From the NCBI RefSeq assembly GCF_000212855.1, contig NZ_GL890993.1, positions 1,104,705 to 1,168,704 on the forward strand: DNA of 64,000 nucleotides. The letters are read 5' to 3'. Position 1 is the stretch's first letter; each line of letters begins with the position of its first letter. A program made the translations under genes and the position numbers. Source of the DNA: Streptococcus sanguinis SK355. Lineage in GTDB: Bacteria > Bacillota > Bacilli > Lactobacillales > Streptococcaceae. The notes beneath the pieces were generated by a model. The model was not told the origin of the DNA. It saw only the letters and a program-made list of their open reading frames with translations, and made no database searches. Shown piece after piece: positions 25,385 to 35,184 of this stretch.

Positions 25385-26491
25385 ATGGAAGAACTTCTCT
25401 GTATCGGCTGCGGAGCCACTATTCAGACAGAAGATAAGGGTAAGCTGGGCTACACGCCCCAATCAGCTCTAGAAAAAGGCTTGGAGACAGGTGAACTCTA
25501 TTGTCAGCGCTGTTTCCGCCTGCGCCATTATAATGAAATCAGCGATGTCCAGCTGACGGATGATGACTTTCTGCGGCTTCTGCATGAGGTTGGAGATAGT
25601 GACGCCTTGGTCGTCAATGTTGTTGATATTTTTGACTTTAATGGATCGGTTATTCCTGGTCTGCCTCGTTTTATCGCAGGAAATGATGTTCTCTTGGTCG
25701 GGAATAAAAAGGACATTCTGCCTAAGTCGGTCAAGGATAGCAAGGTGACCCAATGGCTGACGGAGCGGGCTCATGAGGAAGGTTTGCGACCAGTCGATGT
25801 GGTCCTGACCTCTGCTCAGAACAAGCAGGCAATAAAGGACTTGATTGACAAGATTGAGCATTGCCGCAAGGGACGTGACGTTTATGTGGTCGGCGTGACC
25901 AATGTCGGCAAATCCACTTTGATTAACGCCATTATTCAGGAAATCACGGGTGATAAGGATATTATTACGACTTCGCGTTTCCCGGGTACAACTCTGGACA
26001 AAATCGAGATTCCTTTAGCGGACGGCAGTCATATCTATGATACGCCGGGCATTATCCATCGTCACCAGATGGCTCACTATCTTTCTGCTAATAATCTCAA
26101 ATACATCAGTCCCAAAAAGGAAATCAAACCCAAAACCTACCAGCTCAATCCTGAGCAAACCCTCTTTTTGGGTGGCCTAGGCCGCTTTGACTTTGTGGCA
26201 GGTGACAAGCAGGGCTTCACGGCTTATTTTGACAATGAGCTCAAGCTCCACCGGACCAAGTTGGAAGGCGCCAGCGGCTTTTATGACAAGCATGTCGGTA
26301 GTCTCTTAGTGCCACCGGTTGGCAAGGAAAAGGAAGAGTTTCCAGCCTTGGTCAAGCATGAATTTACCATCAAGGACAAGACAGATATCGTCTTCTCGGG
26401 TCTGGGTTGGATTCGCGTCAGTGGTCCTGCTCGAGTAGCTGGCTGGGCGCCAGAGGGTGTGACGGTTGTCACTCGGAAAGCTATTATATAA
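25385..26491 (+). CDS. yqeH: Ribosome biogenesis GTPase YqeH
   Basis: Encodes 368 residues. An N-terminal zinc finger (CIGCG near residue 6 and CQRCF near 38) precedes a circularly permuted GTPase, with the G4 motif NKKD before the P-loop GVTNVGKSTL and G3 DTPG. YqeH-type GTPases help assemble the 30S ribosomal subunit. The C-terminal part (from about residue 220) is the RNA/protein-binding region. It sits directly after yqeG. Confidence 0.96.
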   Translation: MEELLCIGCGATIQTEDKGKLGYTPQSALEKGLETGELYCQRCFRLRHYNEISDVQLTDDDFLRLLHEVGDSDALVVNVVDIFDFNGSVIPGLPRFIAGNDVLLVGNKKDILPKSVKDSKVTQWLTERAHEEGLRPVDVVLTSAQNKQAIKDLIDKIEHCRKGRDVYVVGVTNVGKSTLINAIIQEITGDKDIITTSRFPGTTLDKIEIPLADGSHIYDTPGIIHRHQMAHYLSANNLKYISPKKEIKPKTYQLNPEQTLFLGGLGRFDFVAGDKQGFTAYFDNELKLHRTKLEGASGFYDKHVGSLLVPPVGKEKEEFPALVKHEFTIKDKTDIVFSGLGWIRVSGPARVAGWAPEGVTVVTRKAII

Positions 26492-26544
26492 TACTCAAGA
26501 AACCAAGGGGAATAAATCTCCTTAAAATAAGGAAGGAAAAGGCT

Positions 26545-26589
26545 ATGAGCAGTGGGAAAAGCAGGTCCCAACTGTCTCAAGCCTTATAG
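26545..26589 (+). CDS. Possible 14-residue leader peptide before yhbY
   Basis: ATG 26545 follows a strong AAGGAAAAGG site and opens 14 codons (MSSGKSRSQLSQAL) ending 6 bases before the yhbY ATG. yhbY itself has a poor ribosome site, so translation of this peptide could feed ribosomes to yhbY. Confidence 0.35.
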   Translation: MSSGKSRSQLSQAL

Positions 26590-26595
26590 AAGAAC

Positions 26596-26907
26596 ATGAC
26601 ACTAACATCAAAACAACGCGCCTTTCTCAACAGTCAGGCACATAGTCTCAAACCTATCATTCAGATTGGGAAAAATGGACTCAACGACCAAATCAAAACC
26701 AGTGTCCGTCAGGCACTAGATGCGCGAGAACTGATCAAGGTTACGCTCTTGCAGAATACAGATGAGAATATCCATGAAGTTGCTGAGATTTTGGAAGAAG
26801 AAATCGGAGTGGATACAGTGCAGAAGATTGGCCGGATCTTGATTCTCTACAAGCAGTCCAGCAAGAAGGAAAATCGCAAACTCTCTGTCAAAGTCAAGCA
26901 AATTTAA
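26596..26907 (+). CDS. yhbY: RNA-binding protein YhbY (CRM domain)
   Basis: Encodes 103 residues, a single CRS1/YhbY (CRM) domain with the conserved IQIGKNGLNDQ loop. It associates with pre-50S ribosomal particles in other bacteria. It lies in the yqeG-yqeH-yhbY-nadD order typical of Firmicutes. The ribosome site before its ATG is weak (AGAAG), see the preceding short ORF. Confidence 0.93.
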   Translation: MTLTSKQRAFLNSQAHSLKPIIQIGKNGLNDQIKTSVRQALDARELIKVTLLQNTDENIHEVAEILEEEIGVDTVQKIGRILILYKQSSKKENRKLSVKVKQI

Positions 26908-26935
26908 GGAAAGATTTCTGTGGAGATATCAGCCT

Positions 26936-27568
26936 ATGGCTATTGAATTACTGACCCCCTTTACCAAGGTGGAATTAGAACCAGAAGTTAAAGATAAAAA
27001 ACGCAAGCAGATTGGCATTTTAGGTGGGAATTTCAACCCTGTCCACAATGCTCATTTGGTCGTGGCGGATCAGGTCCGTCAACAGTTGGGCTTGGATCAG
27101 GTCCTGCTCATGCCAGAGTACGAGCCGCCGCATGTGGATAAGAAAGAGACCATCGATGAACAGCATCGGCTGAAAATGCTGGAGCTGGCTATTGAGGGTA
27201 TTGAAGGCTTAGGAATTGAAACCATTGAGCTGGAACGCAAGGGAATTTCCTATACATATGACACTATGAAGCTGCTGACAGAGCAACATCCAGATACGGA
27301 CTATTACTTTATCATCGGTGCTGATATGGTGGACTACCTGCCTAAATGGTACCGGATTGATGAACTGGTTGAGCTGGTTCAGTTTGTAGGAGTTCAGCGG
27401 CCGCGTTACAAGGCGGGGACTTCTTACCCTGTCATCTGGGTGGATGTGCCGCTTATGGATATTTCCTCCAGTATAGTGCGGGATTTTCTGGCTCAGGGAC
27501 GGACTCCTAATTTCCTGTTGCCGCAGCCAGTGCTAGACTATATCAAGAAAGAAGGGCTTTATCTATGA
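26936..27568 (+). CDS. nadD: Nicotinate-nucleotide adenylyltransferase
   Basis: Encodes 210 residues. The nucleotidyltransferase motif [12 protein letters not shown] (HxxH-type active site) lies near residue 30 and the ISSSIVR motif near 182. NadD joins nicotinate mononucleotide with ATP to make deamido-NAD. The N-terminal 25 residues before the core are longer than in many homologues. The last 4 bases overlap yqeK (ATGA). Confidence 0.95.
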   Translation: MAIELLTPFTKVELEPEVKDKKRKQIGILGGNFNPVHNAHLVVADQVRQQLGLDQVLLMPEYEPPHVDKKETIDEQHRLKMLELAIEGIEGLGIETIELERKGISYTYDTMKLLTEQHPDTDYYFIIGADMVDYLPKWYRIDELVELVQFVGVQRPRYKAGTSYPVIWVDVPLMDISSSIVRDFLAQGRTPNFLLPQPVLDYIKKEGLYL

Positions 27569-28164
27569 CCTATGAAAGTTATATCAGTATGGGCCGTGAG
27601 GCCTTGCTGGCTAAGATGGAAACAGTCATGTCTGAGAAACGCTTGCGGCATTGCCTAGGCGTGGAAAAGGCTGCCCGTGAATTAGCGGAGCGCTTTGGTC
27701 TTGACGTCGAAAAAGCGGGTCTTGCAGGCCTTCTACACGATTATGCCAAAAAGGTCTCGGATGAGGATTTCCTATCCTTGATTGACAAATACAAACTGAA
27801 TCCTGACCTGAAAAACTGGGGCAATAATGTCTGGCATGGTATGGTGGGCATTTACAAGATTCAGGAAGATTTAGGCATCAAAGATGCTGAGATTCTGCGA
27901 GCCATCGAGGTTCATACAGTGGGGAGTAGCACCATGTCTGAGCTGGACAAGGTCGTCTATGTCGCCGACTACATTGAGCATAATCGGAACTTTCCAGGAG
28001 TGGACAAGGCTAGAGAGCTGGCCCAGCAGTCGCTCAACCAAGCTGTGGCCTATGAAACAGCAAGGACGGTGGAGCATTTGGCTCACAAAGGAATGCCCAT
28101 CTATCCGCGGACCTTGGAGACTTACAATGCCTTTGTAGGATATTTAAAGGAAATAGAAGAATGA
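27565..28164 (+). CDS. yqeK: HD-domain hydrolase YqeK (diadenosine tetraphosphatase)
   Basis: Encodes 199 residues of an HD-domain phosphohydrolase: His in [11 protein letters not shown], the HD pair in LLHDYAKK, and distal His/Asp in AIEVHTVGS and YVADYIE. YqeK proteins cleave Ap4A symmetrically to ADP. Overlaps both nadD and the next gene by 4 bases, so the block is one operon. Confidence 0.93.
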   Translation: MTYESYISMGREALLAKMETVMSEKRLRHCLGVEKAARELAERFGLDVEKAGLAGLLHDYAKKVSDEDFLSLIDKYKLNPDLKNWGNNVWHGMVGIYKIQEDLGIKDAEILRAIEVHTVGSSTMSELDKVVYVADYIEHNRNFPGVDKARELAQQSLNQAVAYETARTVEHLAHKGMPIYPRTLETYNAFVGYLKEIEE

Positions 28165-28664
28165 AAACAGCTTTAATCATTATAGATGTACAAAATATCT
28201 TAGTGGAGACAGGTTTTCAGTTTGCTAAAATGATGGATAAAATTTCCTTTCTGCAACATCAGGCTAGGAGTAAAGGTGTCGAAATTATCTATATTCAGCA
28301 TATTGAAAATCCAGAAGATAGTGAATTGGAAGATTGGCAGCTGTCTCCTCTCTTGAATCGAAAATCAGACGAAAAGGTCTTTCAGAAGAAGTATAATAGT
28401 ATATTTAAAGAGACTGGTTTAAAAGATTACTTGGATAAAGAAGATATTGGTCGTCTAGTTTTATGTGGAATGCAGACGGAATATTGTGTAGATGCATCGG
28501 TTAAAGTTGGATTTGAATTTGATTATAAACTTGTCATTCCAGAGGGTGCTTTTACAACTTTTGATGGGGAAGATGCTTCGGCAGAAAAAATAAATACTTT
28601 TTATCAAAAAATTTGGGACGGACGTTTTGCGGATGTTCGAGATTACAAAAACATTTTTAATTAA
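28161..28664 (+). CDS. Isochorismatase-family cysteine hydrolase
   Basis: Encodes 167 residues. The triad is recognisable: Asp9 in [10 protein letters not shown], Lys near residue 76 in FQKKYNSIF and Cys in [13 protein letters not shown] (near 112). The substrate is not clear; relatives hydrolyse nicotinamide, isochorismate or other amides. It is inserted between yqeK and rsfS, which are neighbours in most Firmicutes, and its base use is more AT-rich than the flanking genes. Confidence 0.85.
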   Translation: MKTALIIIDVQNILVETGFQFAKMMDKISFLQHQARSKGVEIIYIQHIENPEDSELEDWQLSPLLNRKSDEKVFQKKYNSIFKETGLKDYLDKEDIGRLVLCGMQTEYCVDASVKVGFEFDYKLVIPEGAFTTFDGEDASAEKINTFYQKIWDGRFADVRDYKNIFN

Positions 28665-28673
28665 AGAGGAACT

Positions 28674-29039
28674 ATGAAAGAACAAGAATTATTGGAACTG
28701 GTCGTGAAGGCGGCCGATGAAAAACGTGCAGAAGATATTGTGGCATTGGACTTGCAGGGTCTGACTACTGTGACAGATTACTTTGTCATCGTCAGCTCTA
28801 TGAACAGCCGTCAGCTGGATGCAGTAGCTGAAAATATCCGTGAGAAAGCTGCTGAGGCTGGTGTTTCTGCTGGCCATGTTGAGGGAGACGCAGCTGGTGG
28901 CTGGGTGCTCTTAGACTTGGGCGGCATCGTTGTCCATGTCTTTTCTGAGGAAATGCGGGCGCACTACAATCTGGAAAAGTTGTGGCACGAAGCAACCGGT
29001 GTGGATGTTGCAGCCCTATTGGAAGAAAAGAATAAGTGA
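28674..29039 (+). CDS. rsfS: Ribosomal silencing factor RsfS
   Basis: Encodes 121 residues of the Iojap/DUF143 family: [37 protein letters not shown] and [18 protein letters not shown] are the family blocks. RsfS binds ribosomal protein uL14 and blocks subunit joining when nutrients are short. Its stop lies within a hairpin (29038-29063). Confidence 0.96.
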   Translation: MKEQELLELVVKAADEKRAEDIVALDLQGLTTVTDYFVIVSSMNSRQLDAVAENIREKAAEAGVSAGHVEGDAAGGWVLLDLGGIVVHVFSEEMRAHYNLEKLWHEATGVDVAALLEEKNK

Positions 29040-29063
29040 TTTTTTGCCTTTAGGCAAGAAATC
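29038..29063 (+). other. Hairpin at the rsfS stop codon
   Basis: GATTTTTTGCC (29038-29048) and GGCAAGAAATC (29053-29063) form an 11-bp stem with one G-T pair and a TTTA loop. No T-run follows. It may reduce read-through or protect the message end. Confidence 0.4.
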
Positions 29064-29114
29064 AGAATTCGGCTCAGTCAGCCTGCTGGTTGGGCTATTT
29101 TTGAAAGGAAAAGT

Positions 29115-29849
29115 ATGGCAACTTATGAAACCTTCGCGTCGGTTTACGATGCGATTATGGATGATTCTTTGTATGAGAAGTGGACGGATTTCAGCCTGCG
29201 TCATTTTCCCAAGGATAAGAAAAAGCTGCTGGAGCTTGCTTGTGGTACGGGGATTCAGTCTATTTATTTTAAGCAGGCTGGTTTTGATGTGACGGGGTTG
29301 GATCTTAGTCAGGAAATGCTGGATTTGGCAGAAAAGCGTAGCAGAGAGGCCGGTTTGGACATACCCTTTATACAAGGTAATATGCTGGATTTGAGTGGCA
29401 TCGGTCAGTTTGATTTGGTGACTTGTTATTCAGACTCGGTTTGCTATATGGAGGACGAAGTCGATGTCGGTCAGGTTTTCACTCAAGTCTACCAGCATCT
29501 AAATGACGGCGGTCGCTTTATCTTTGATGTGCACTCGATTTACCAGATTGATGAGGTTTTTCCAGGCTATTCTTATCATGAAAATGCTGAAACTTTTGCC
29601 ATGGTGTGGGATTCTTATGCGGACGAACCGCCTTATTCTATCGTACATGAGTTGACCTTCTTTGTCCAAGATGAGGATGGGCGTTTCACGCGCCATGATG
29701 AGGTGCATGAGGAGCGGACCTATGAGATTCTGACCTATGATATCTTGCTGGAGCAGGCTGGCTTTAAGAATGTCAAGGTCTACGCGGACTTTGAGGACAA
29801 GGAGCCAACTGACAAGAGCGCTCGCTGGTTTTTTGTGGCGGAGAAATGA
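29115..29849 (+). CDS. SAM-dependent class I methyltransferase (YqeM-like)
   Basis: Encodes 244 residues. The SAM-binding motif I is [15 protein letters not shown] (about residue 40), followed by the acidic [12 protein letters not shown]. The family regularly sits downstream of rsfS in Firmicutes and is called YqeM; its substrate is unknown. One base separates its stop from the next start codon, so it is coupled to the tmcAL-like gene. Confidence 0.88.
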   Translation: MATYETFASVYDAIMDDSLYEKWTDFSLRHFPKDKKKLLELACGTGIQSIYFKQAGFDVTGLDLSQEMLDLAEKRSREAGLDIPFIQGNMLDLSGIGQFDLVTCYSDSVCYMEDEVDVGQVFTQVYQHLNDGGRFIFDVHSIYQIDEVFPGYSYHENAETFAMVWDSYADEPPYSIVHELTFFVQDEDGRFTRHDEVHEERTYEILTYDILLEQAGFKNVKVYADFEDKEPTDKSARWFFVAEK

Positions 29850-29850
29850 G

Positions 29851-30951
29851 ATGACAGTTACCGGTATTATCGCAGAGTTTAATCCTTTTCATAATGGACA
29901 CAAATATCTGCTGGAGCAGGCTTCTGGTCTGAAAATTATCGCTATGAGCGGCAATTTTGTTCAGCGAGGAGAGCCGGCTATCGTGGACAAGTGGACTCGT
30001 GCACAGATGGCTTTGGAAGCTGGAGCGGATTTGGTCCTTGAGTTGCCTTTCTTGGTCAGCGTTCAGGCGGCAGACTTTTTCGCTAAGGGGGCAGTAGACA
30101 TCTTAGAGAGACTGGGCATTGAGCATCTGACTTTTGGGACCGAGGAAGTGCTGGATTATGAGAGTATTTCTAGGGTCTATGGTCAAAAGGCAGAGCAGAT
30201 GGAGGCTTATCTGGCTGGCCTGCCTGATTCCCTATCCTATCCCCAGAAGACTCAGGCCATGTGGCAGGAGTTTGCTGGGCTCAACTTCTCAGGCTCTACT
30301 CCCAATCATATTCTAGGATTGGCTTATGCCAAGGCCGTGGCGGGAAAAGATATAAAGCTGTGCCCGATTCAACGTCAGGGGGCTGGCTACCATTCCTTAT
30401 CAGCTAATCAGGAATTCGCCTCTGCAACTGCCCTCCGTCAGAAGTTGGATCAGCTAGACTTTCTCAAAAAATATACTCCAGCCTATCACTTGCTTGAAAC
30501 GGCTCCCAAGGTGACCTGGTCGGACCTCTTTCCTTATCTCCGTTACCAGATAGTGACCTGTCCGGATTTAACAGACTTTTATCAGGTCAATCAGGAGTTG
30601 GCCGTCAGGATTAGAGTGGCCTTGAAAAGCAGTGAGACCATAGAAGAGCTAGTTGAACAGGTGGCGACCAAACGCTATACCAAGGCTCGGGTCCGGCGTC
30701 TGCTGACCTATATCCTAGTCGGAGCTAGGCAAGAAGAGCTTCCGTCAGGTGTTCATATTTTAGGCTTTTCCGAGCAGGGGCGCCAGCATTTGTCCAGCCT
30801 TAAAGGTAAGGTCGAATTGGTCAGCCGAATCGGCAAGGAACCCTGGGATAGTCTCACCCAGCAGGCTGATAAGGTCTATCAGCTAGGCGATCTCGCACTG
30901 ACGGAACAGAATTTTGGACGGGTTCCGATTATGAAAGACAAGCAAGGCTGA
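29851..30951 (+). CDS. tmcAL: tRNA(Met) cytidine acetate ligase TmcAL
   Basis: Encodes 366 residues. The N-terminal [19 protein letters not shown] nucleotidyltransferase-type motif defines the family, once called DUF795/YlbM. TmcAL activates acetate with ATP and acetylates the wobble cytidine of elongator tRNA-Met. ATG 29851 immediately follows the methyltransferase stop; the longer frame from 29737 runs inside that gene and is not used. Last gene of the operon, its stop lying inside a terminator stem. Confidence 0.9.
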   Translation: MTVTGIIAEFNPFHNGHKYLLEQASGLKIIAMSGNFVQRGEPAIVDKWTRAQMALEAGADLVLELPFLVSVQAADFFAKGAVDILERLGIEHLTFGTEEVLDYESISRVYGQKAEQMEAYLAGLPDSLSYPQKTQAMWQEFAGLNFSGSTPNHILGLAYAKAVAGKDIKLCPIQRQGAGYHSLSANQEFASATALRQKLDQLDFLKKYTPAYHLLETAPKVTWSDLFPYLRYQIVTCPDLTDFYQVNQELAVRIRVALKSSETIEELVEQVATKRYTKARVRRLLTYILVGARQEELPSGVHILGFSEQGRQHLSSLKGKVELVSRIGKEPWDSLTQQADKVYQLGDLALTEQNFGRVPIMKDKQG

Positions 30952-30967
30952 ATGTTCAGCCTTTTTG
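30944..30967 (+). terminator. Terminator of the yqeG-tmcAL operon
   Basis: AAGGCTGAA, TG, TTCAGCCTT (30944-30963) with T residues after it. Confidence 0.8.
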
Positions 30968-30973
30968 CTTTAT

Positions 30974-31002
30974 TTGTGGTGGAAAATAAAAAATGGTATA
31001 AT
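30974..31002 (+). promoter_or_regulatory. Promoter of the lipoprotein gene
   Basis: TTGTGG (30974-30979), 17 bp, TATAAT (30997-31002). The 150-base leader to the ATG at 31152 holds no other gene. Confidence 0.6.
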
Positions 31003-31151
31003 AAATGAATAAACTTGTTTTAACTAAGGAGCATGATTTGCTTTTTAGCGGTTTGACTGTTGGTATGAAAGCTAATATTCGGTCAATAAAACTTTGCTAG
31101 GCTTGATTGGATGATAATCTTTCATATCCATGTCTCAAAGGAGGAAGACTC

Positions 31152-31955
31152 ATGAAAATTCAAAAGATTACCTTTATGGCACTTACAGCCTTGCTTACGC
31201 TTAGTTTAGGTGCTTGTAGCTTGATTGGGCAGAAGCATTCTCAAAAGAATCATGGTGGGACTGAGAATAGCTCCCGTGAGAGCCAAAAGAATACTTCTTC
31301 TGACGATATTGAAGAACTCTTGGAGAAAGCAGAAACTGCGAATGAAGATCTAACTTCAATGAAAATGAAGGTGAAATTATCTATCACTGTAGATGGTTCC
31401 AATAAAACTCAAACGATGAGCGGAGATCTTCTGTATGATAAAAGCACAGATGAGCTGGCCAAGGGGCATTTAGTCATAGATGGAAAAGAGAGCGGTCAGG
31501 AGAGTTATCAAGAAGCGATTATGCCAGGCGGAGAGGATAAACTTTTGTATACTCGTTCTTCTAAAAATGGAACATGGTCTAAGCAAGAAATGGAAAGCGG
31601 GGCAGATTATTATGTTCAGCCCGATTATTTCAAACTCATGGATGGCTTTTATCAAATGGCTGATGATGTCACTGTAAAGGAAAGCGGAGATGAATATGTC
31701 TTTAAATTAAGCAGTAAAAATGCTGATTTGCTAGGGCTTTTTGGTGAAGAATTCAAACTAGAGCTGTCAGGTGTTACTCAGGCAGATATGGATAAGAAGT
31801 TAGAAGTACGCTTGGATAAAAAGACCTTATTCTTAAAAGACTTTAAGCTAGGTTTATCTTATAAAGGTGAAAAAGGTAGTATGGATGTTCAAACAGATAC
31901 TCATTATTCTGACTGGAACACTATAGATGAAGATGAGTTTAAGGCACCTCAGTAA
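31152..31955 (+). CDS. Lipoprotein, DUF6612-like
   Basis: Encodes 267 residues from ATG 31152 (behind AAAGGAGGAAG). The signal peptide ends in the lipobox LGAC, so it should be lipid-anchored outside the membrane. A Ser/Asn/Lys-rich stretch of 45 residues leads to a beta-rich domain (SMKMKVKLSITVDGS, then TMSGDLLYD), similar in style to LppX/LprG-like beta half-barrels. A DUF6612-type assignment is from memory. Followed by a gene for a membrane protein 52 bases on. Confidence 0.75.
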   Translation: MKIQKITFMALTALLTLSLGACSLIGQKHSQKNHGGTENSSRESQKNTSSDDIEELLEKAETANEDLTSMKMKVKLSITVDGSNKTQTMSGDLLYDKSTDELAKGHLVIDGKESGQESYQEAIMPGGEDKLLYTRSSKNGTWSKQEMESGADYYVQPDYFKLMDGFYQMADDVTVKESGDEYVFKLSSKNADLLGLFGEEFKLELSGVTQADMDKKLEVRLDKKTLFLKDFKLGLSYKGEKGSMDVQTDTHYSDWNTIDEDEFKAPQ

Positions 31956-32007
31956 AGCATTGACAGAATAGCTTCAAAACTATTAGCTGAGAAAGAAAGG
32001 AAAAGTC

Positions 32008-32562
32008 ATGCCTTTATTGTTTGCTTTTCGCTACCGTAGAGGACTCTATTTGACCATAGTAATCTTAGCCTCTGTCTTTTTAGTCTCAGGCATCATTTTC
32101 GGCGCTTTAGCTTGCCTGCTCTTGTTTTCAATTGATAAAGCTATGCCTGGAGCAGGAATTATTTCATTCGGTTTGCCTTCTTTCCTTACCTTTCTCTTAG
32201 CTAGTCTACTTGAAATTTTTATAATAGTCCATGCGGGACGCAAGCTGAGTAAAAAGTGCTTTGTTCTCGCGGGAACAGAATGGGGCTTGACCGTGAGAGG
32301 AGCTTTTTTGAAAGAGCATAGCTTTGCTTGGAATCAGCTGGAAAGTGTCTTTTACCGGCCGGCTTGGGGAAGAACTTCTGATGGGCAGGCTTCTTTTCGA
32401 CTGGGAGTCAGGTACTATCGGAGAGACTACCTATATGTCAAGCCTTATCATGGCAAGTCCGTTCGAGTAGATGTCACTTTTTTAGATGGCAGAATAGAGG
32501 ATGTTTTTGCCTACTTAAGCAGATGCAAACCGGATTTGCCTATTGTGAAAAATTATCAGTGA
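32008..32562 (+). CDS. Membrane protein with PH-like cytoplasmic part, function unknown
   Basis: Encodes 184 residues behind GAAAGGAAAAG. Two hydrophobic helices (about residues 14-38 and 48-72) are followed by a soluble domain with beta-strand pattern (WGLTVRGAFLKEHSFAWNQ, SFRLGVRYYRRDY, VRVDVTF) like bacterial PH or YcxB-like domains. No catalytic motif seen. It probably shares the transcript of the lipoprotein upstream and ends at the 32634-32663 terminator. Confidence 0.65.
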   Translation: MPLLFAFRYRRGLYLTIVILASVFLVSGIIFGALACLLLFSIDKAMPGAGIISFGLPSFLTFLLASLLEIFIIVHAGRKLSKKCFVLAGTEWGLTVRGAFLKEHSFAWNQLESVFYRPAWGRTSDGQASFRLGVRYYRRDYLYVKPYHGKSVRVDVTFLDGRIEDVFAYLSRCKPDLPIVKNYQ

Positions 32563-32633
32563 ACTTTTTTGATGAATTTCGGTAAAGGTCCGTTATGACA
32601 GACCCGCCGGTTTCGGGAAATAGAATGTATCGT

Positions 32634-32663
32634 CCAGTTGCTCTTTTAGCGACTGGATTTTTT
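32634..32663 (+). terminator. Terminator before yebC
   Basis: CCAGTTGC (32634-32641) and GCGACTGG (32649-32656) followed by ATTTTTT. The rest of the 269-base gap has only a possible TATAAT at 32784-32789. Confidence 0.7.
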
Positions 32664-32831
32664 ATGGAATTGAAAACAGAAATCAAATTTGTCTCGATTT
32701 CAGCCCAGCAGAAGTTGAAGAATACAACCAGAATCTTCTAGAAGCTATCATTTTTTCTTAGTGATTTTTCTGATTCCCTGTGTTATAATAAGAAAGATTA
32801 AAAATGTAATTTATCAAAAGGAGAATCTCCA

Positions 32832-33548
32832 ATGGGACGTAAATGGGCCAATATTGTGGCAAAGAAAACGGCCAAAGACGGCGCGAACTCAAAAGTATAT
32901 GCTAAGTTTGGTGTGGAAATCTATGTAGCAGCTAAAAAGGGTGATCCAGATCCAGAGTCTAACACAGCTTTGAAATTCGTTATCGACCGAGCTAAACAAG
33001 CTCAGGTGCCGAAGCATGTCATTGACAAGGCTATCGATAAGGCAAAAGGAAACACTGACGAAACATTTACTGAAGGCCGCTATGAAGGATTTGGGCCAAG
33101 CGGTTCTATGCTGATTGTCGATACCCTGACTTCAAATGTCAATCGGACTGCAGCCAATGTCCGTGCTGCTTTTGGTAAAAATGGCGGCAATATGGGAGCT
33201 AGCGGCTCGGTATCTTATCTTTTTGATAATAAAGGTGTGATTGTCTTTGCGGGTGACGACGCTGACAGCGTCTTTGAACAGCTGCTGGAAGCAGATGTAG
33301 ATGTAGATGATGTTGAAGCAGAAGAAGGCAGCATCACTGTCTATACAGCGCCAACGGACCTTCACAAGGCCATCGTGGCTCTGCGCGAGTCTGGCATCCA
33401 AGAGTTCCAAGTAACTGAGCTTGAAATGATTCCTCAGTCTGAAGTAGAGTTGACCGGCGAAGACCTCGCAACCTTTGAAAAACTTTATAGTGTTTTAGAA
33501 GACGACGAAGATGTTCAAAAAATCTATACGAATGTAGATGGATTCTAA
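32832..33548 (+). CDS. YebC/PmpR-family translation factor (YeeN type)
   Basis: Encodes 238 residues with the three-domain TACO1/YebC fold: N-terminal [20 protein letters not shown], the [19 protein letters not shown] block and the acidic C-terminal domain with [15 protein letters not shown]. Members were described as DNA-binding regulators and more recently as factors that ease ribosome stalling at proline stretches. The KWANI-first form fits the YeeN subgroup of Firmicutes. AAAAGGAG precedes the ATG. Confidence 0.92.
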   Translation: MGRKWANIVAKKTAKDGANSKVYAKFGVEIYVAAKKGDPDPESNTALKFVIDRAKQAQVPKHVIDKAIDKAKGNTDETFTEGRYEGFGPSGSMLIVDTLTSNVNRTAANVRAAFGKNGGNMGASGSVSYLFDNKGVIVFAGDDADSVFEQLLEADVDVDDVEAEEGSITVYTAPTDLHKAIVALRESGIQEFQVTELEMIPQSEVELTGEDLATFEKLYSVLEDDEDVQKIYTNVDGF

Positions 33549-33557
33549 AGATACTTG

Positions 33558-33583
33558 ACCTGTAGTTGGAGCTACAGGTTTTT
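33558..33583 (+). terminator. Terminator of the YebC-family gene
   Basis: ACCTGTAG, TTGGAG loop, CTACAGGT (33558-33579) and T-run. Confidence 0.85.
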
Positions 33584-33664
33584 CTGTAATGAGAAGTATC
33601 AAACTGTATTTACCAGTGCAGCCAAGTATGGTAAAGTACAAAAGTCATAGTATTAACTTATTAA

Positions 33665-33811
33665 AGAGAAGCACTTGGCTTCCTGTGCCTTGCTTCCAAA
33701 CCAGAACGAGATTATCAGTTGAAATTTGTCAAAACTGATGGCAAATGGGTCTTGGAGCGTGATTTTTCTTATGAATCTATTGTCATCTCTTTTGAAGGCG
33801 ATATCTCATAA
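33665..33811 (+). pseudogene. C-terminal gene fragment
   Basis: A 48-codon open frame after a stop at 33662, containing KFVKTDGKWVLERDF and ending FEGDIS, reads like the end of a secreted or lipid-anchored beta-rich protein. There is no start or ribosome site. The rest of the gap 33584-33923 holds nothing else I can support. Confidence 0.4.
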
Positions 33812-33923
33812 TTGCAAAATTAGAGGGCTGATTATTGATTATTAGCTTTCTATTTTTGTGCCCTCGTCCAGCTTTGTGCTATACTGGATGGTAGATAGGT
33901 GTATTCGAGTAAAGGAGTCTGCC

Positions 33924-35069
33924 ATGAAAAAATTTTATGATAAACTGATGCAAATGCGGCATTATCTTCATCAGCATCCAGAGCTGTCTGGGCAGGAATT
34001 TGAAACCACGGCTTTTCTAAAAGGCTATTTGGAAGATTTGGAGATTAGGATTTTAGAATCCGGTCTGACAACTGGCCTAGTTGCCGAGGTTGGCTCTGGC
34101 AAGCCGGTTATTGCCCTGAGGGCTGATATTGATGCTCTGCCCATTTTGGAGCAGACAGGTCTGCCGTACGCCAGTCAGAATTCAGGCGTCATGCACGCTT
34201 GCGGCCATGATTTTCATCAGACCAGCCTTTTGGGGGCAGCGGAGCTGCTCAAGGCTATGGAAGGTGATTTGAGAGGAACGGTTCGTTTGATTTTTCAGCC
34301 AGCTGAGGAAACTTCTCAGGGAGCCAGCCAGGTTCTTGCGACTGGCCTGTTGGACGATGTGTCTGCTATTATCGGCTTTCACAATATGCCCCAGCTTAAG
34401 GCGGGACAGCTAGCACTTAAAGCGGGAACCATGATGGCTGGGGTTGAGAAATTCAAAGTGGAGGTAGAAGGAGTCAGCAGCCATGCGGCTAGACCGGATT
34501 TGGGTGTTGATACAGTATTGACCTTAACTAGTATGATTCAAAATCTGCAGCCTCTAGTGGCCCGCACAGTGTCTCCTTTTGAAGCAGCTGTCTTGTCTGT
34601 AACTCATATAGAAGCGGGGGCAACTTGGAATGTACTGCCGCAGTCGGGCTTTTTTGAAGGAACGATTCGTAGCTTCAATCCGACCTTGCAGCAGCGTCTT
34701 AGGGAAGACTTTATCCGAATTGTAGAGAATACAGCGGAGAATTTTGGAGCTCAGGTCAGGATTTCTTGGGACCATACACCGCCAGTGACCTATAATGATC
34801 CTGAATTGGCCGATCTGCTTTATGAGCACTCCCAGAATCTGGCTGAGGTCCTGCCTGTCAGTCCATCCTCGGCTGGAGAAGATTTTGCCTTTTATCAGGA
34901 GAAGCTTCCAGGAGTCTTTGCCTTTATCGGTTCAAATGGTGCGGAAAATGCTCCTGACCTCCATCATGACAGCATGGTCATTGACGACGAAGCCTTCAAA
35001 GTTTCTGTTCCTTACTATGTGGAAAGTGCTCTCTTTCTCCTGCAGCACTACAGGCAGAAAGTCGAGTAA
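33924..35069 (+). CDS. M20D-family amidohydrolase
   Basis: Encodes 381 residues from ATG 33924 (AAAGGAG upstream); the longer frame to 33858 has no site. M20D motifs: RADIDALPILEQTG, HACGHDFHQ and the PAEETSQGA loop supply the metal ligands and catalytic Glu. Members hydrolyse N-acyl amino acids (hippurate, N-acetyl-diaminopimelate, acyl-glutamine), so the specificity is open. No signal peptide. It is followed by an amino-acid binding lipoprotein, so it may process imported N-acyl compounds. Confidence 0.88.
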   Translation: MKKFYDKLMQMRHYLHQHPELSGQEFETTAFLKGYLEDLEIRILESGLTTGLVAEVGSGKPVIALRADIDALPILEQTGLPYASQNSGVMHACGHDFHQTSLLGAAELLKAMEGDLRGTVRLIFQPAEETSQGASQVLATGLLDDVSAIIGFHNMPQLKAGQLALKAGTMMAGVEKFKVEVEGVSSHAARPDLGVDTVLTLTSMIQNLQPLVARTVSPFEAAVLSVTHIEAGATWNVLPQSGFFEGTIRSFNPTLQQRLREDFIRIVENTAENFGAQVRISWDHTPPVTYNDPELADLLYEHSQNLAEVLPVSPSSAGEDFAFYQEKLPGVFAFIGSNGAENAPDLHHDSMVIDDEAFKVSVPYYVESALFLLQHYRQKVE

Positions 35070-35124
35070 ATGACTGTCTCAGAGCTGATAAAGAAAAGCT
35101 ATCACCTCCATAAAAAATATATAA

Positions 35125-35153
35125 TGGTCAAGCTTCTTCTTATTTGATATGAT
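35125..35153 (+). promoter_or_regulatory. Promoter of the amino-acid binding protein gene
   Basis: TGGTCA (35125-35130), 17 bp, TATGAT (35148-35153). Confidence 0.5.
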
Positions 35154-35184
35154 AAAGAAAGATTTTTTAGGAGGAATTCGAAAT

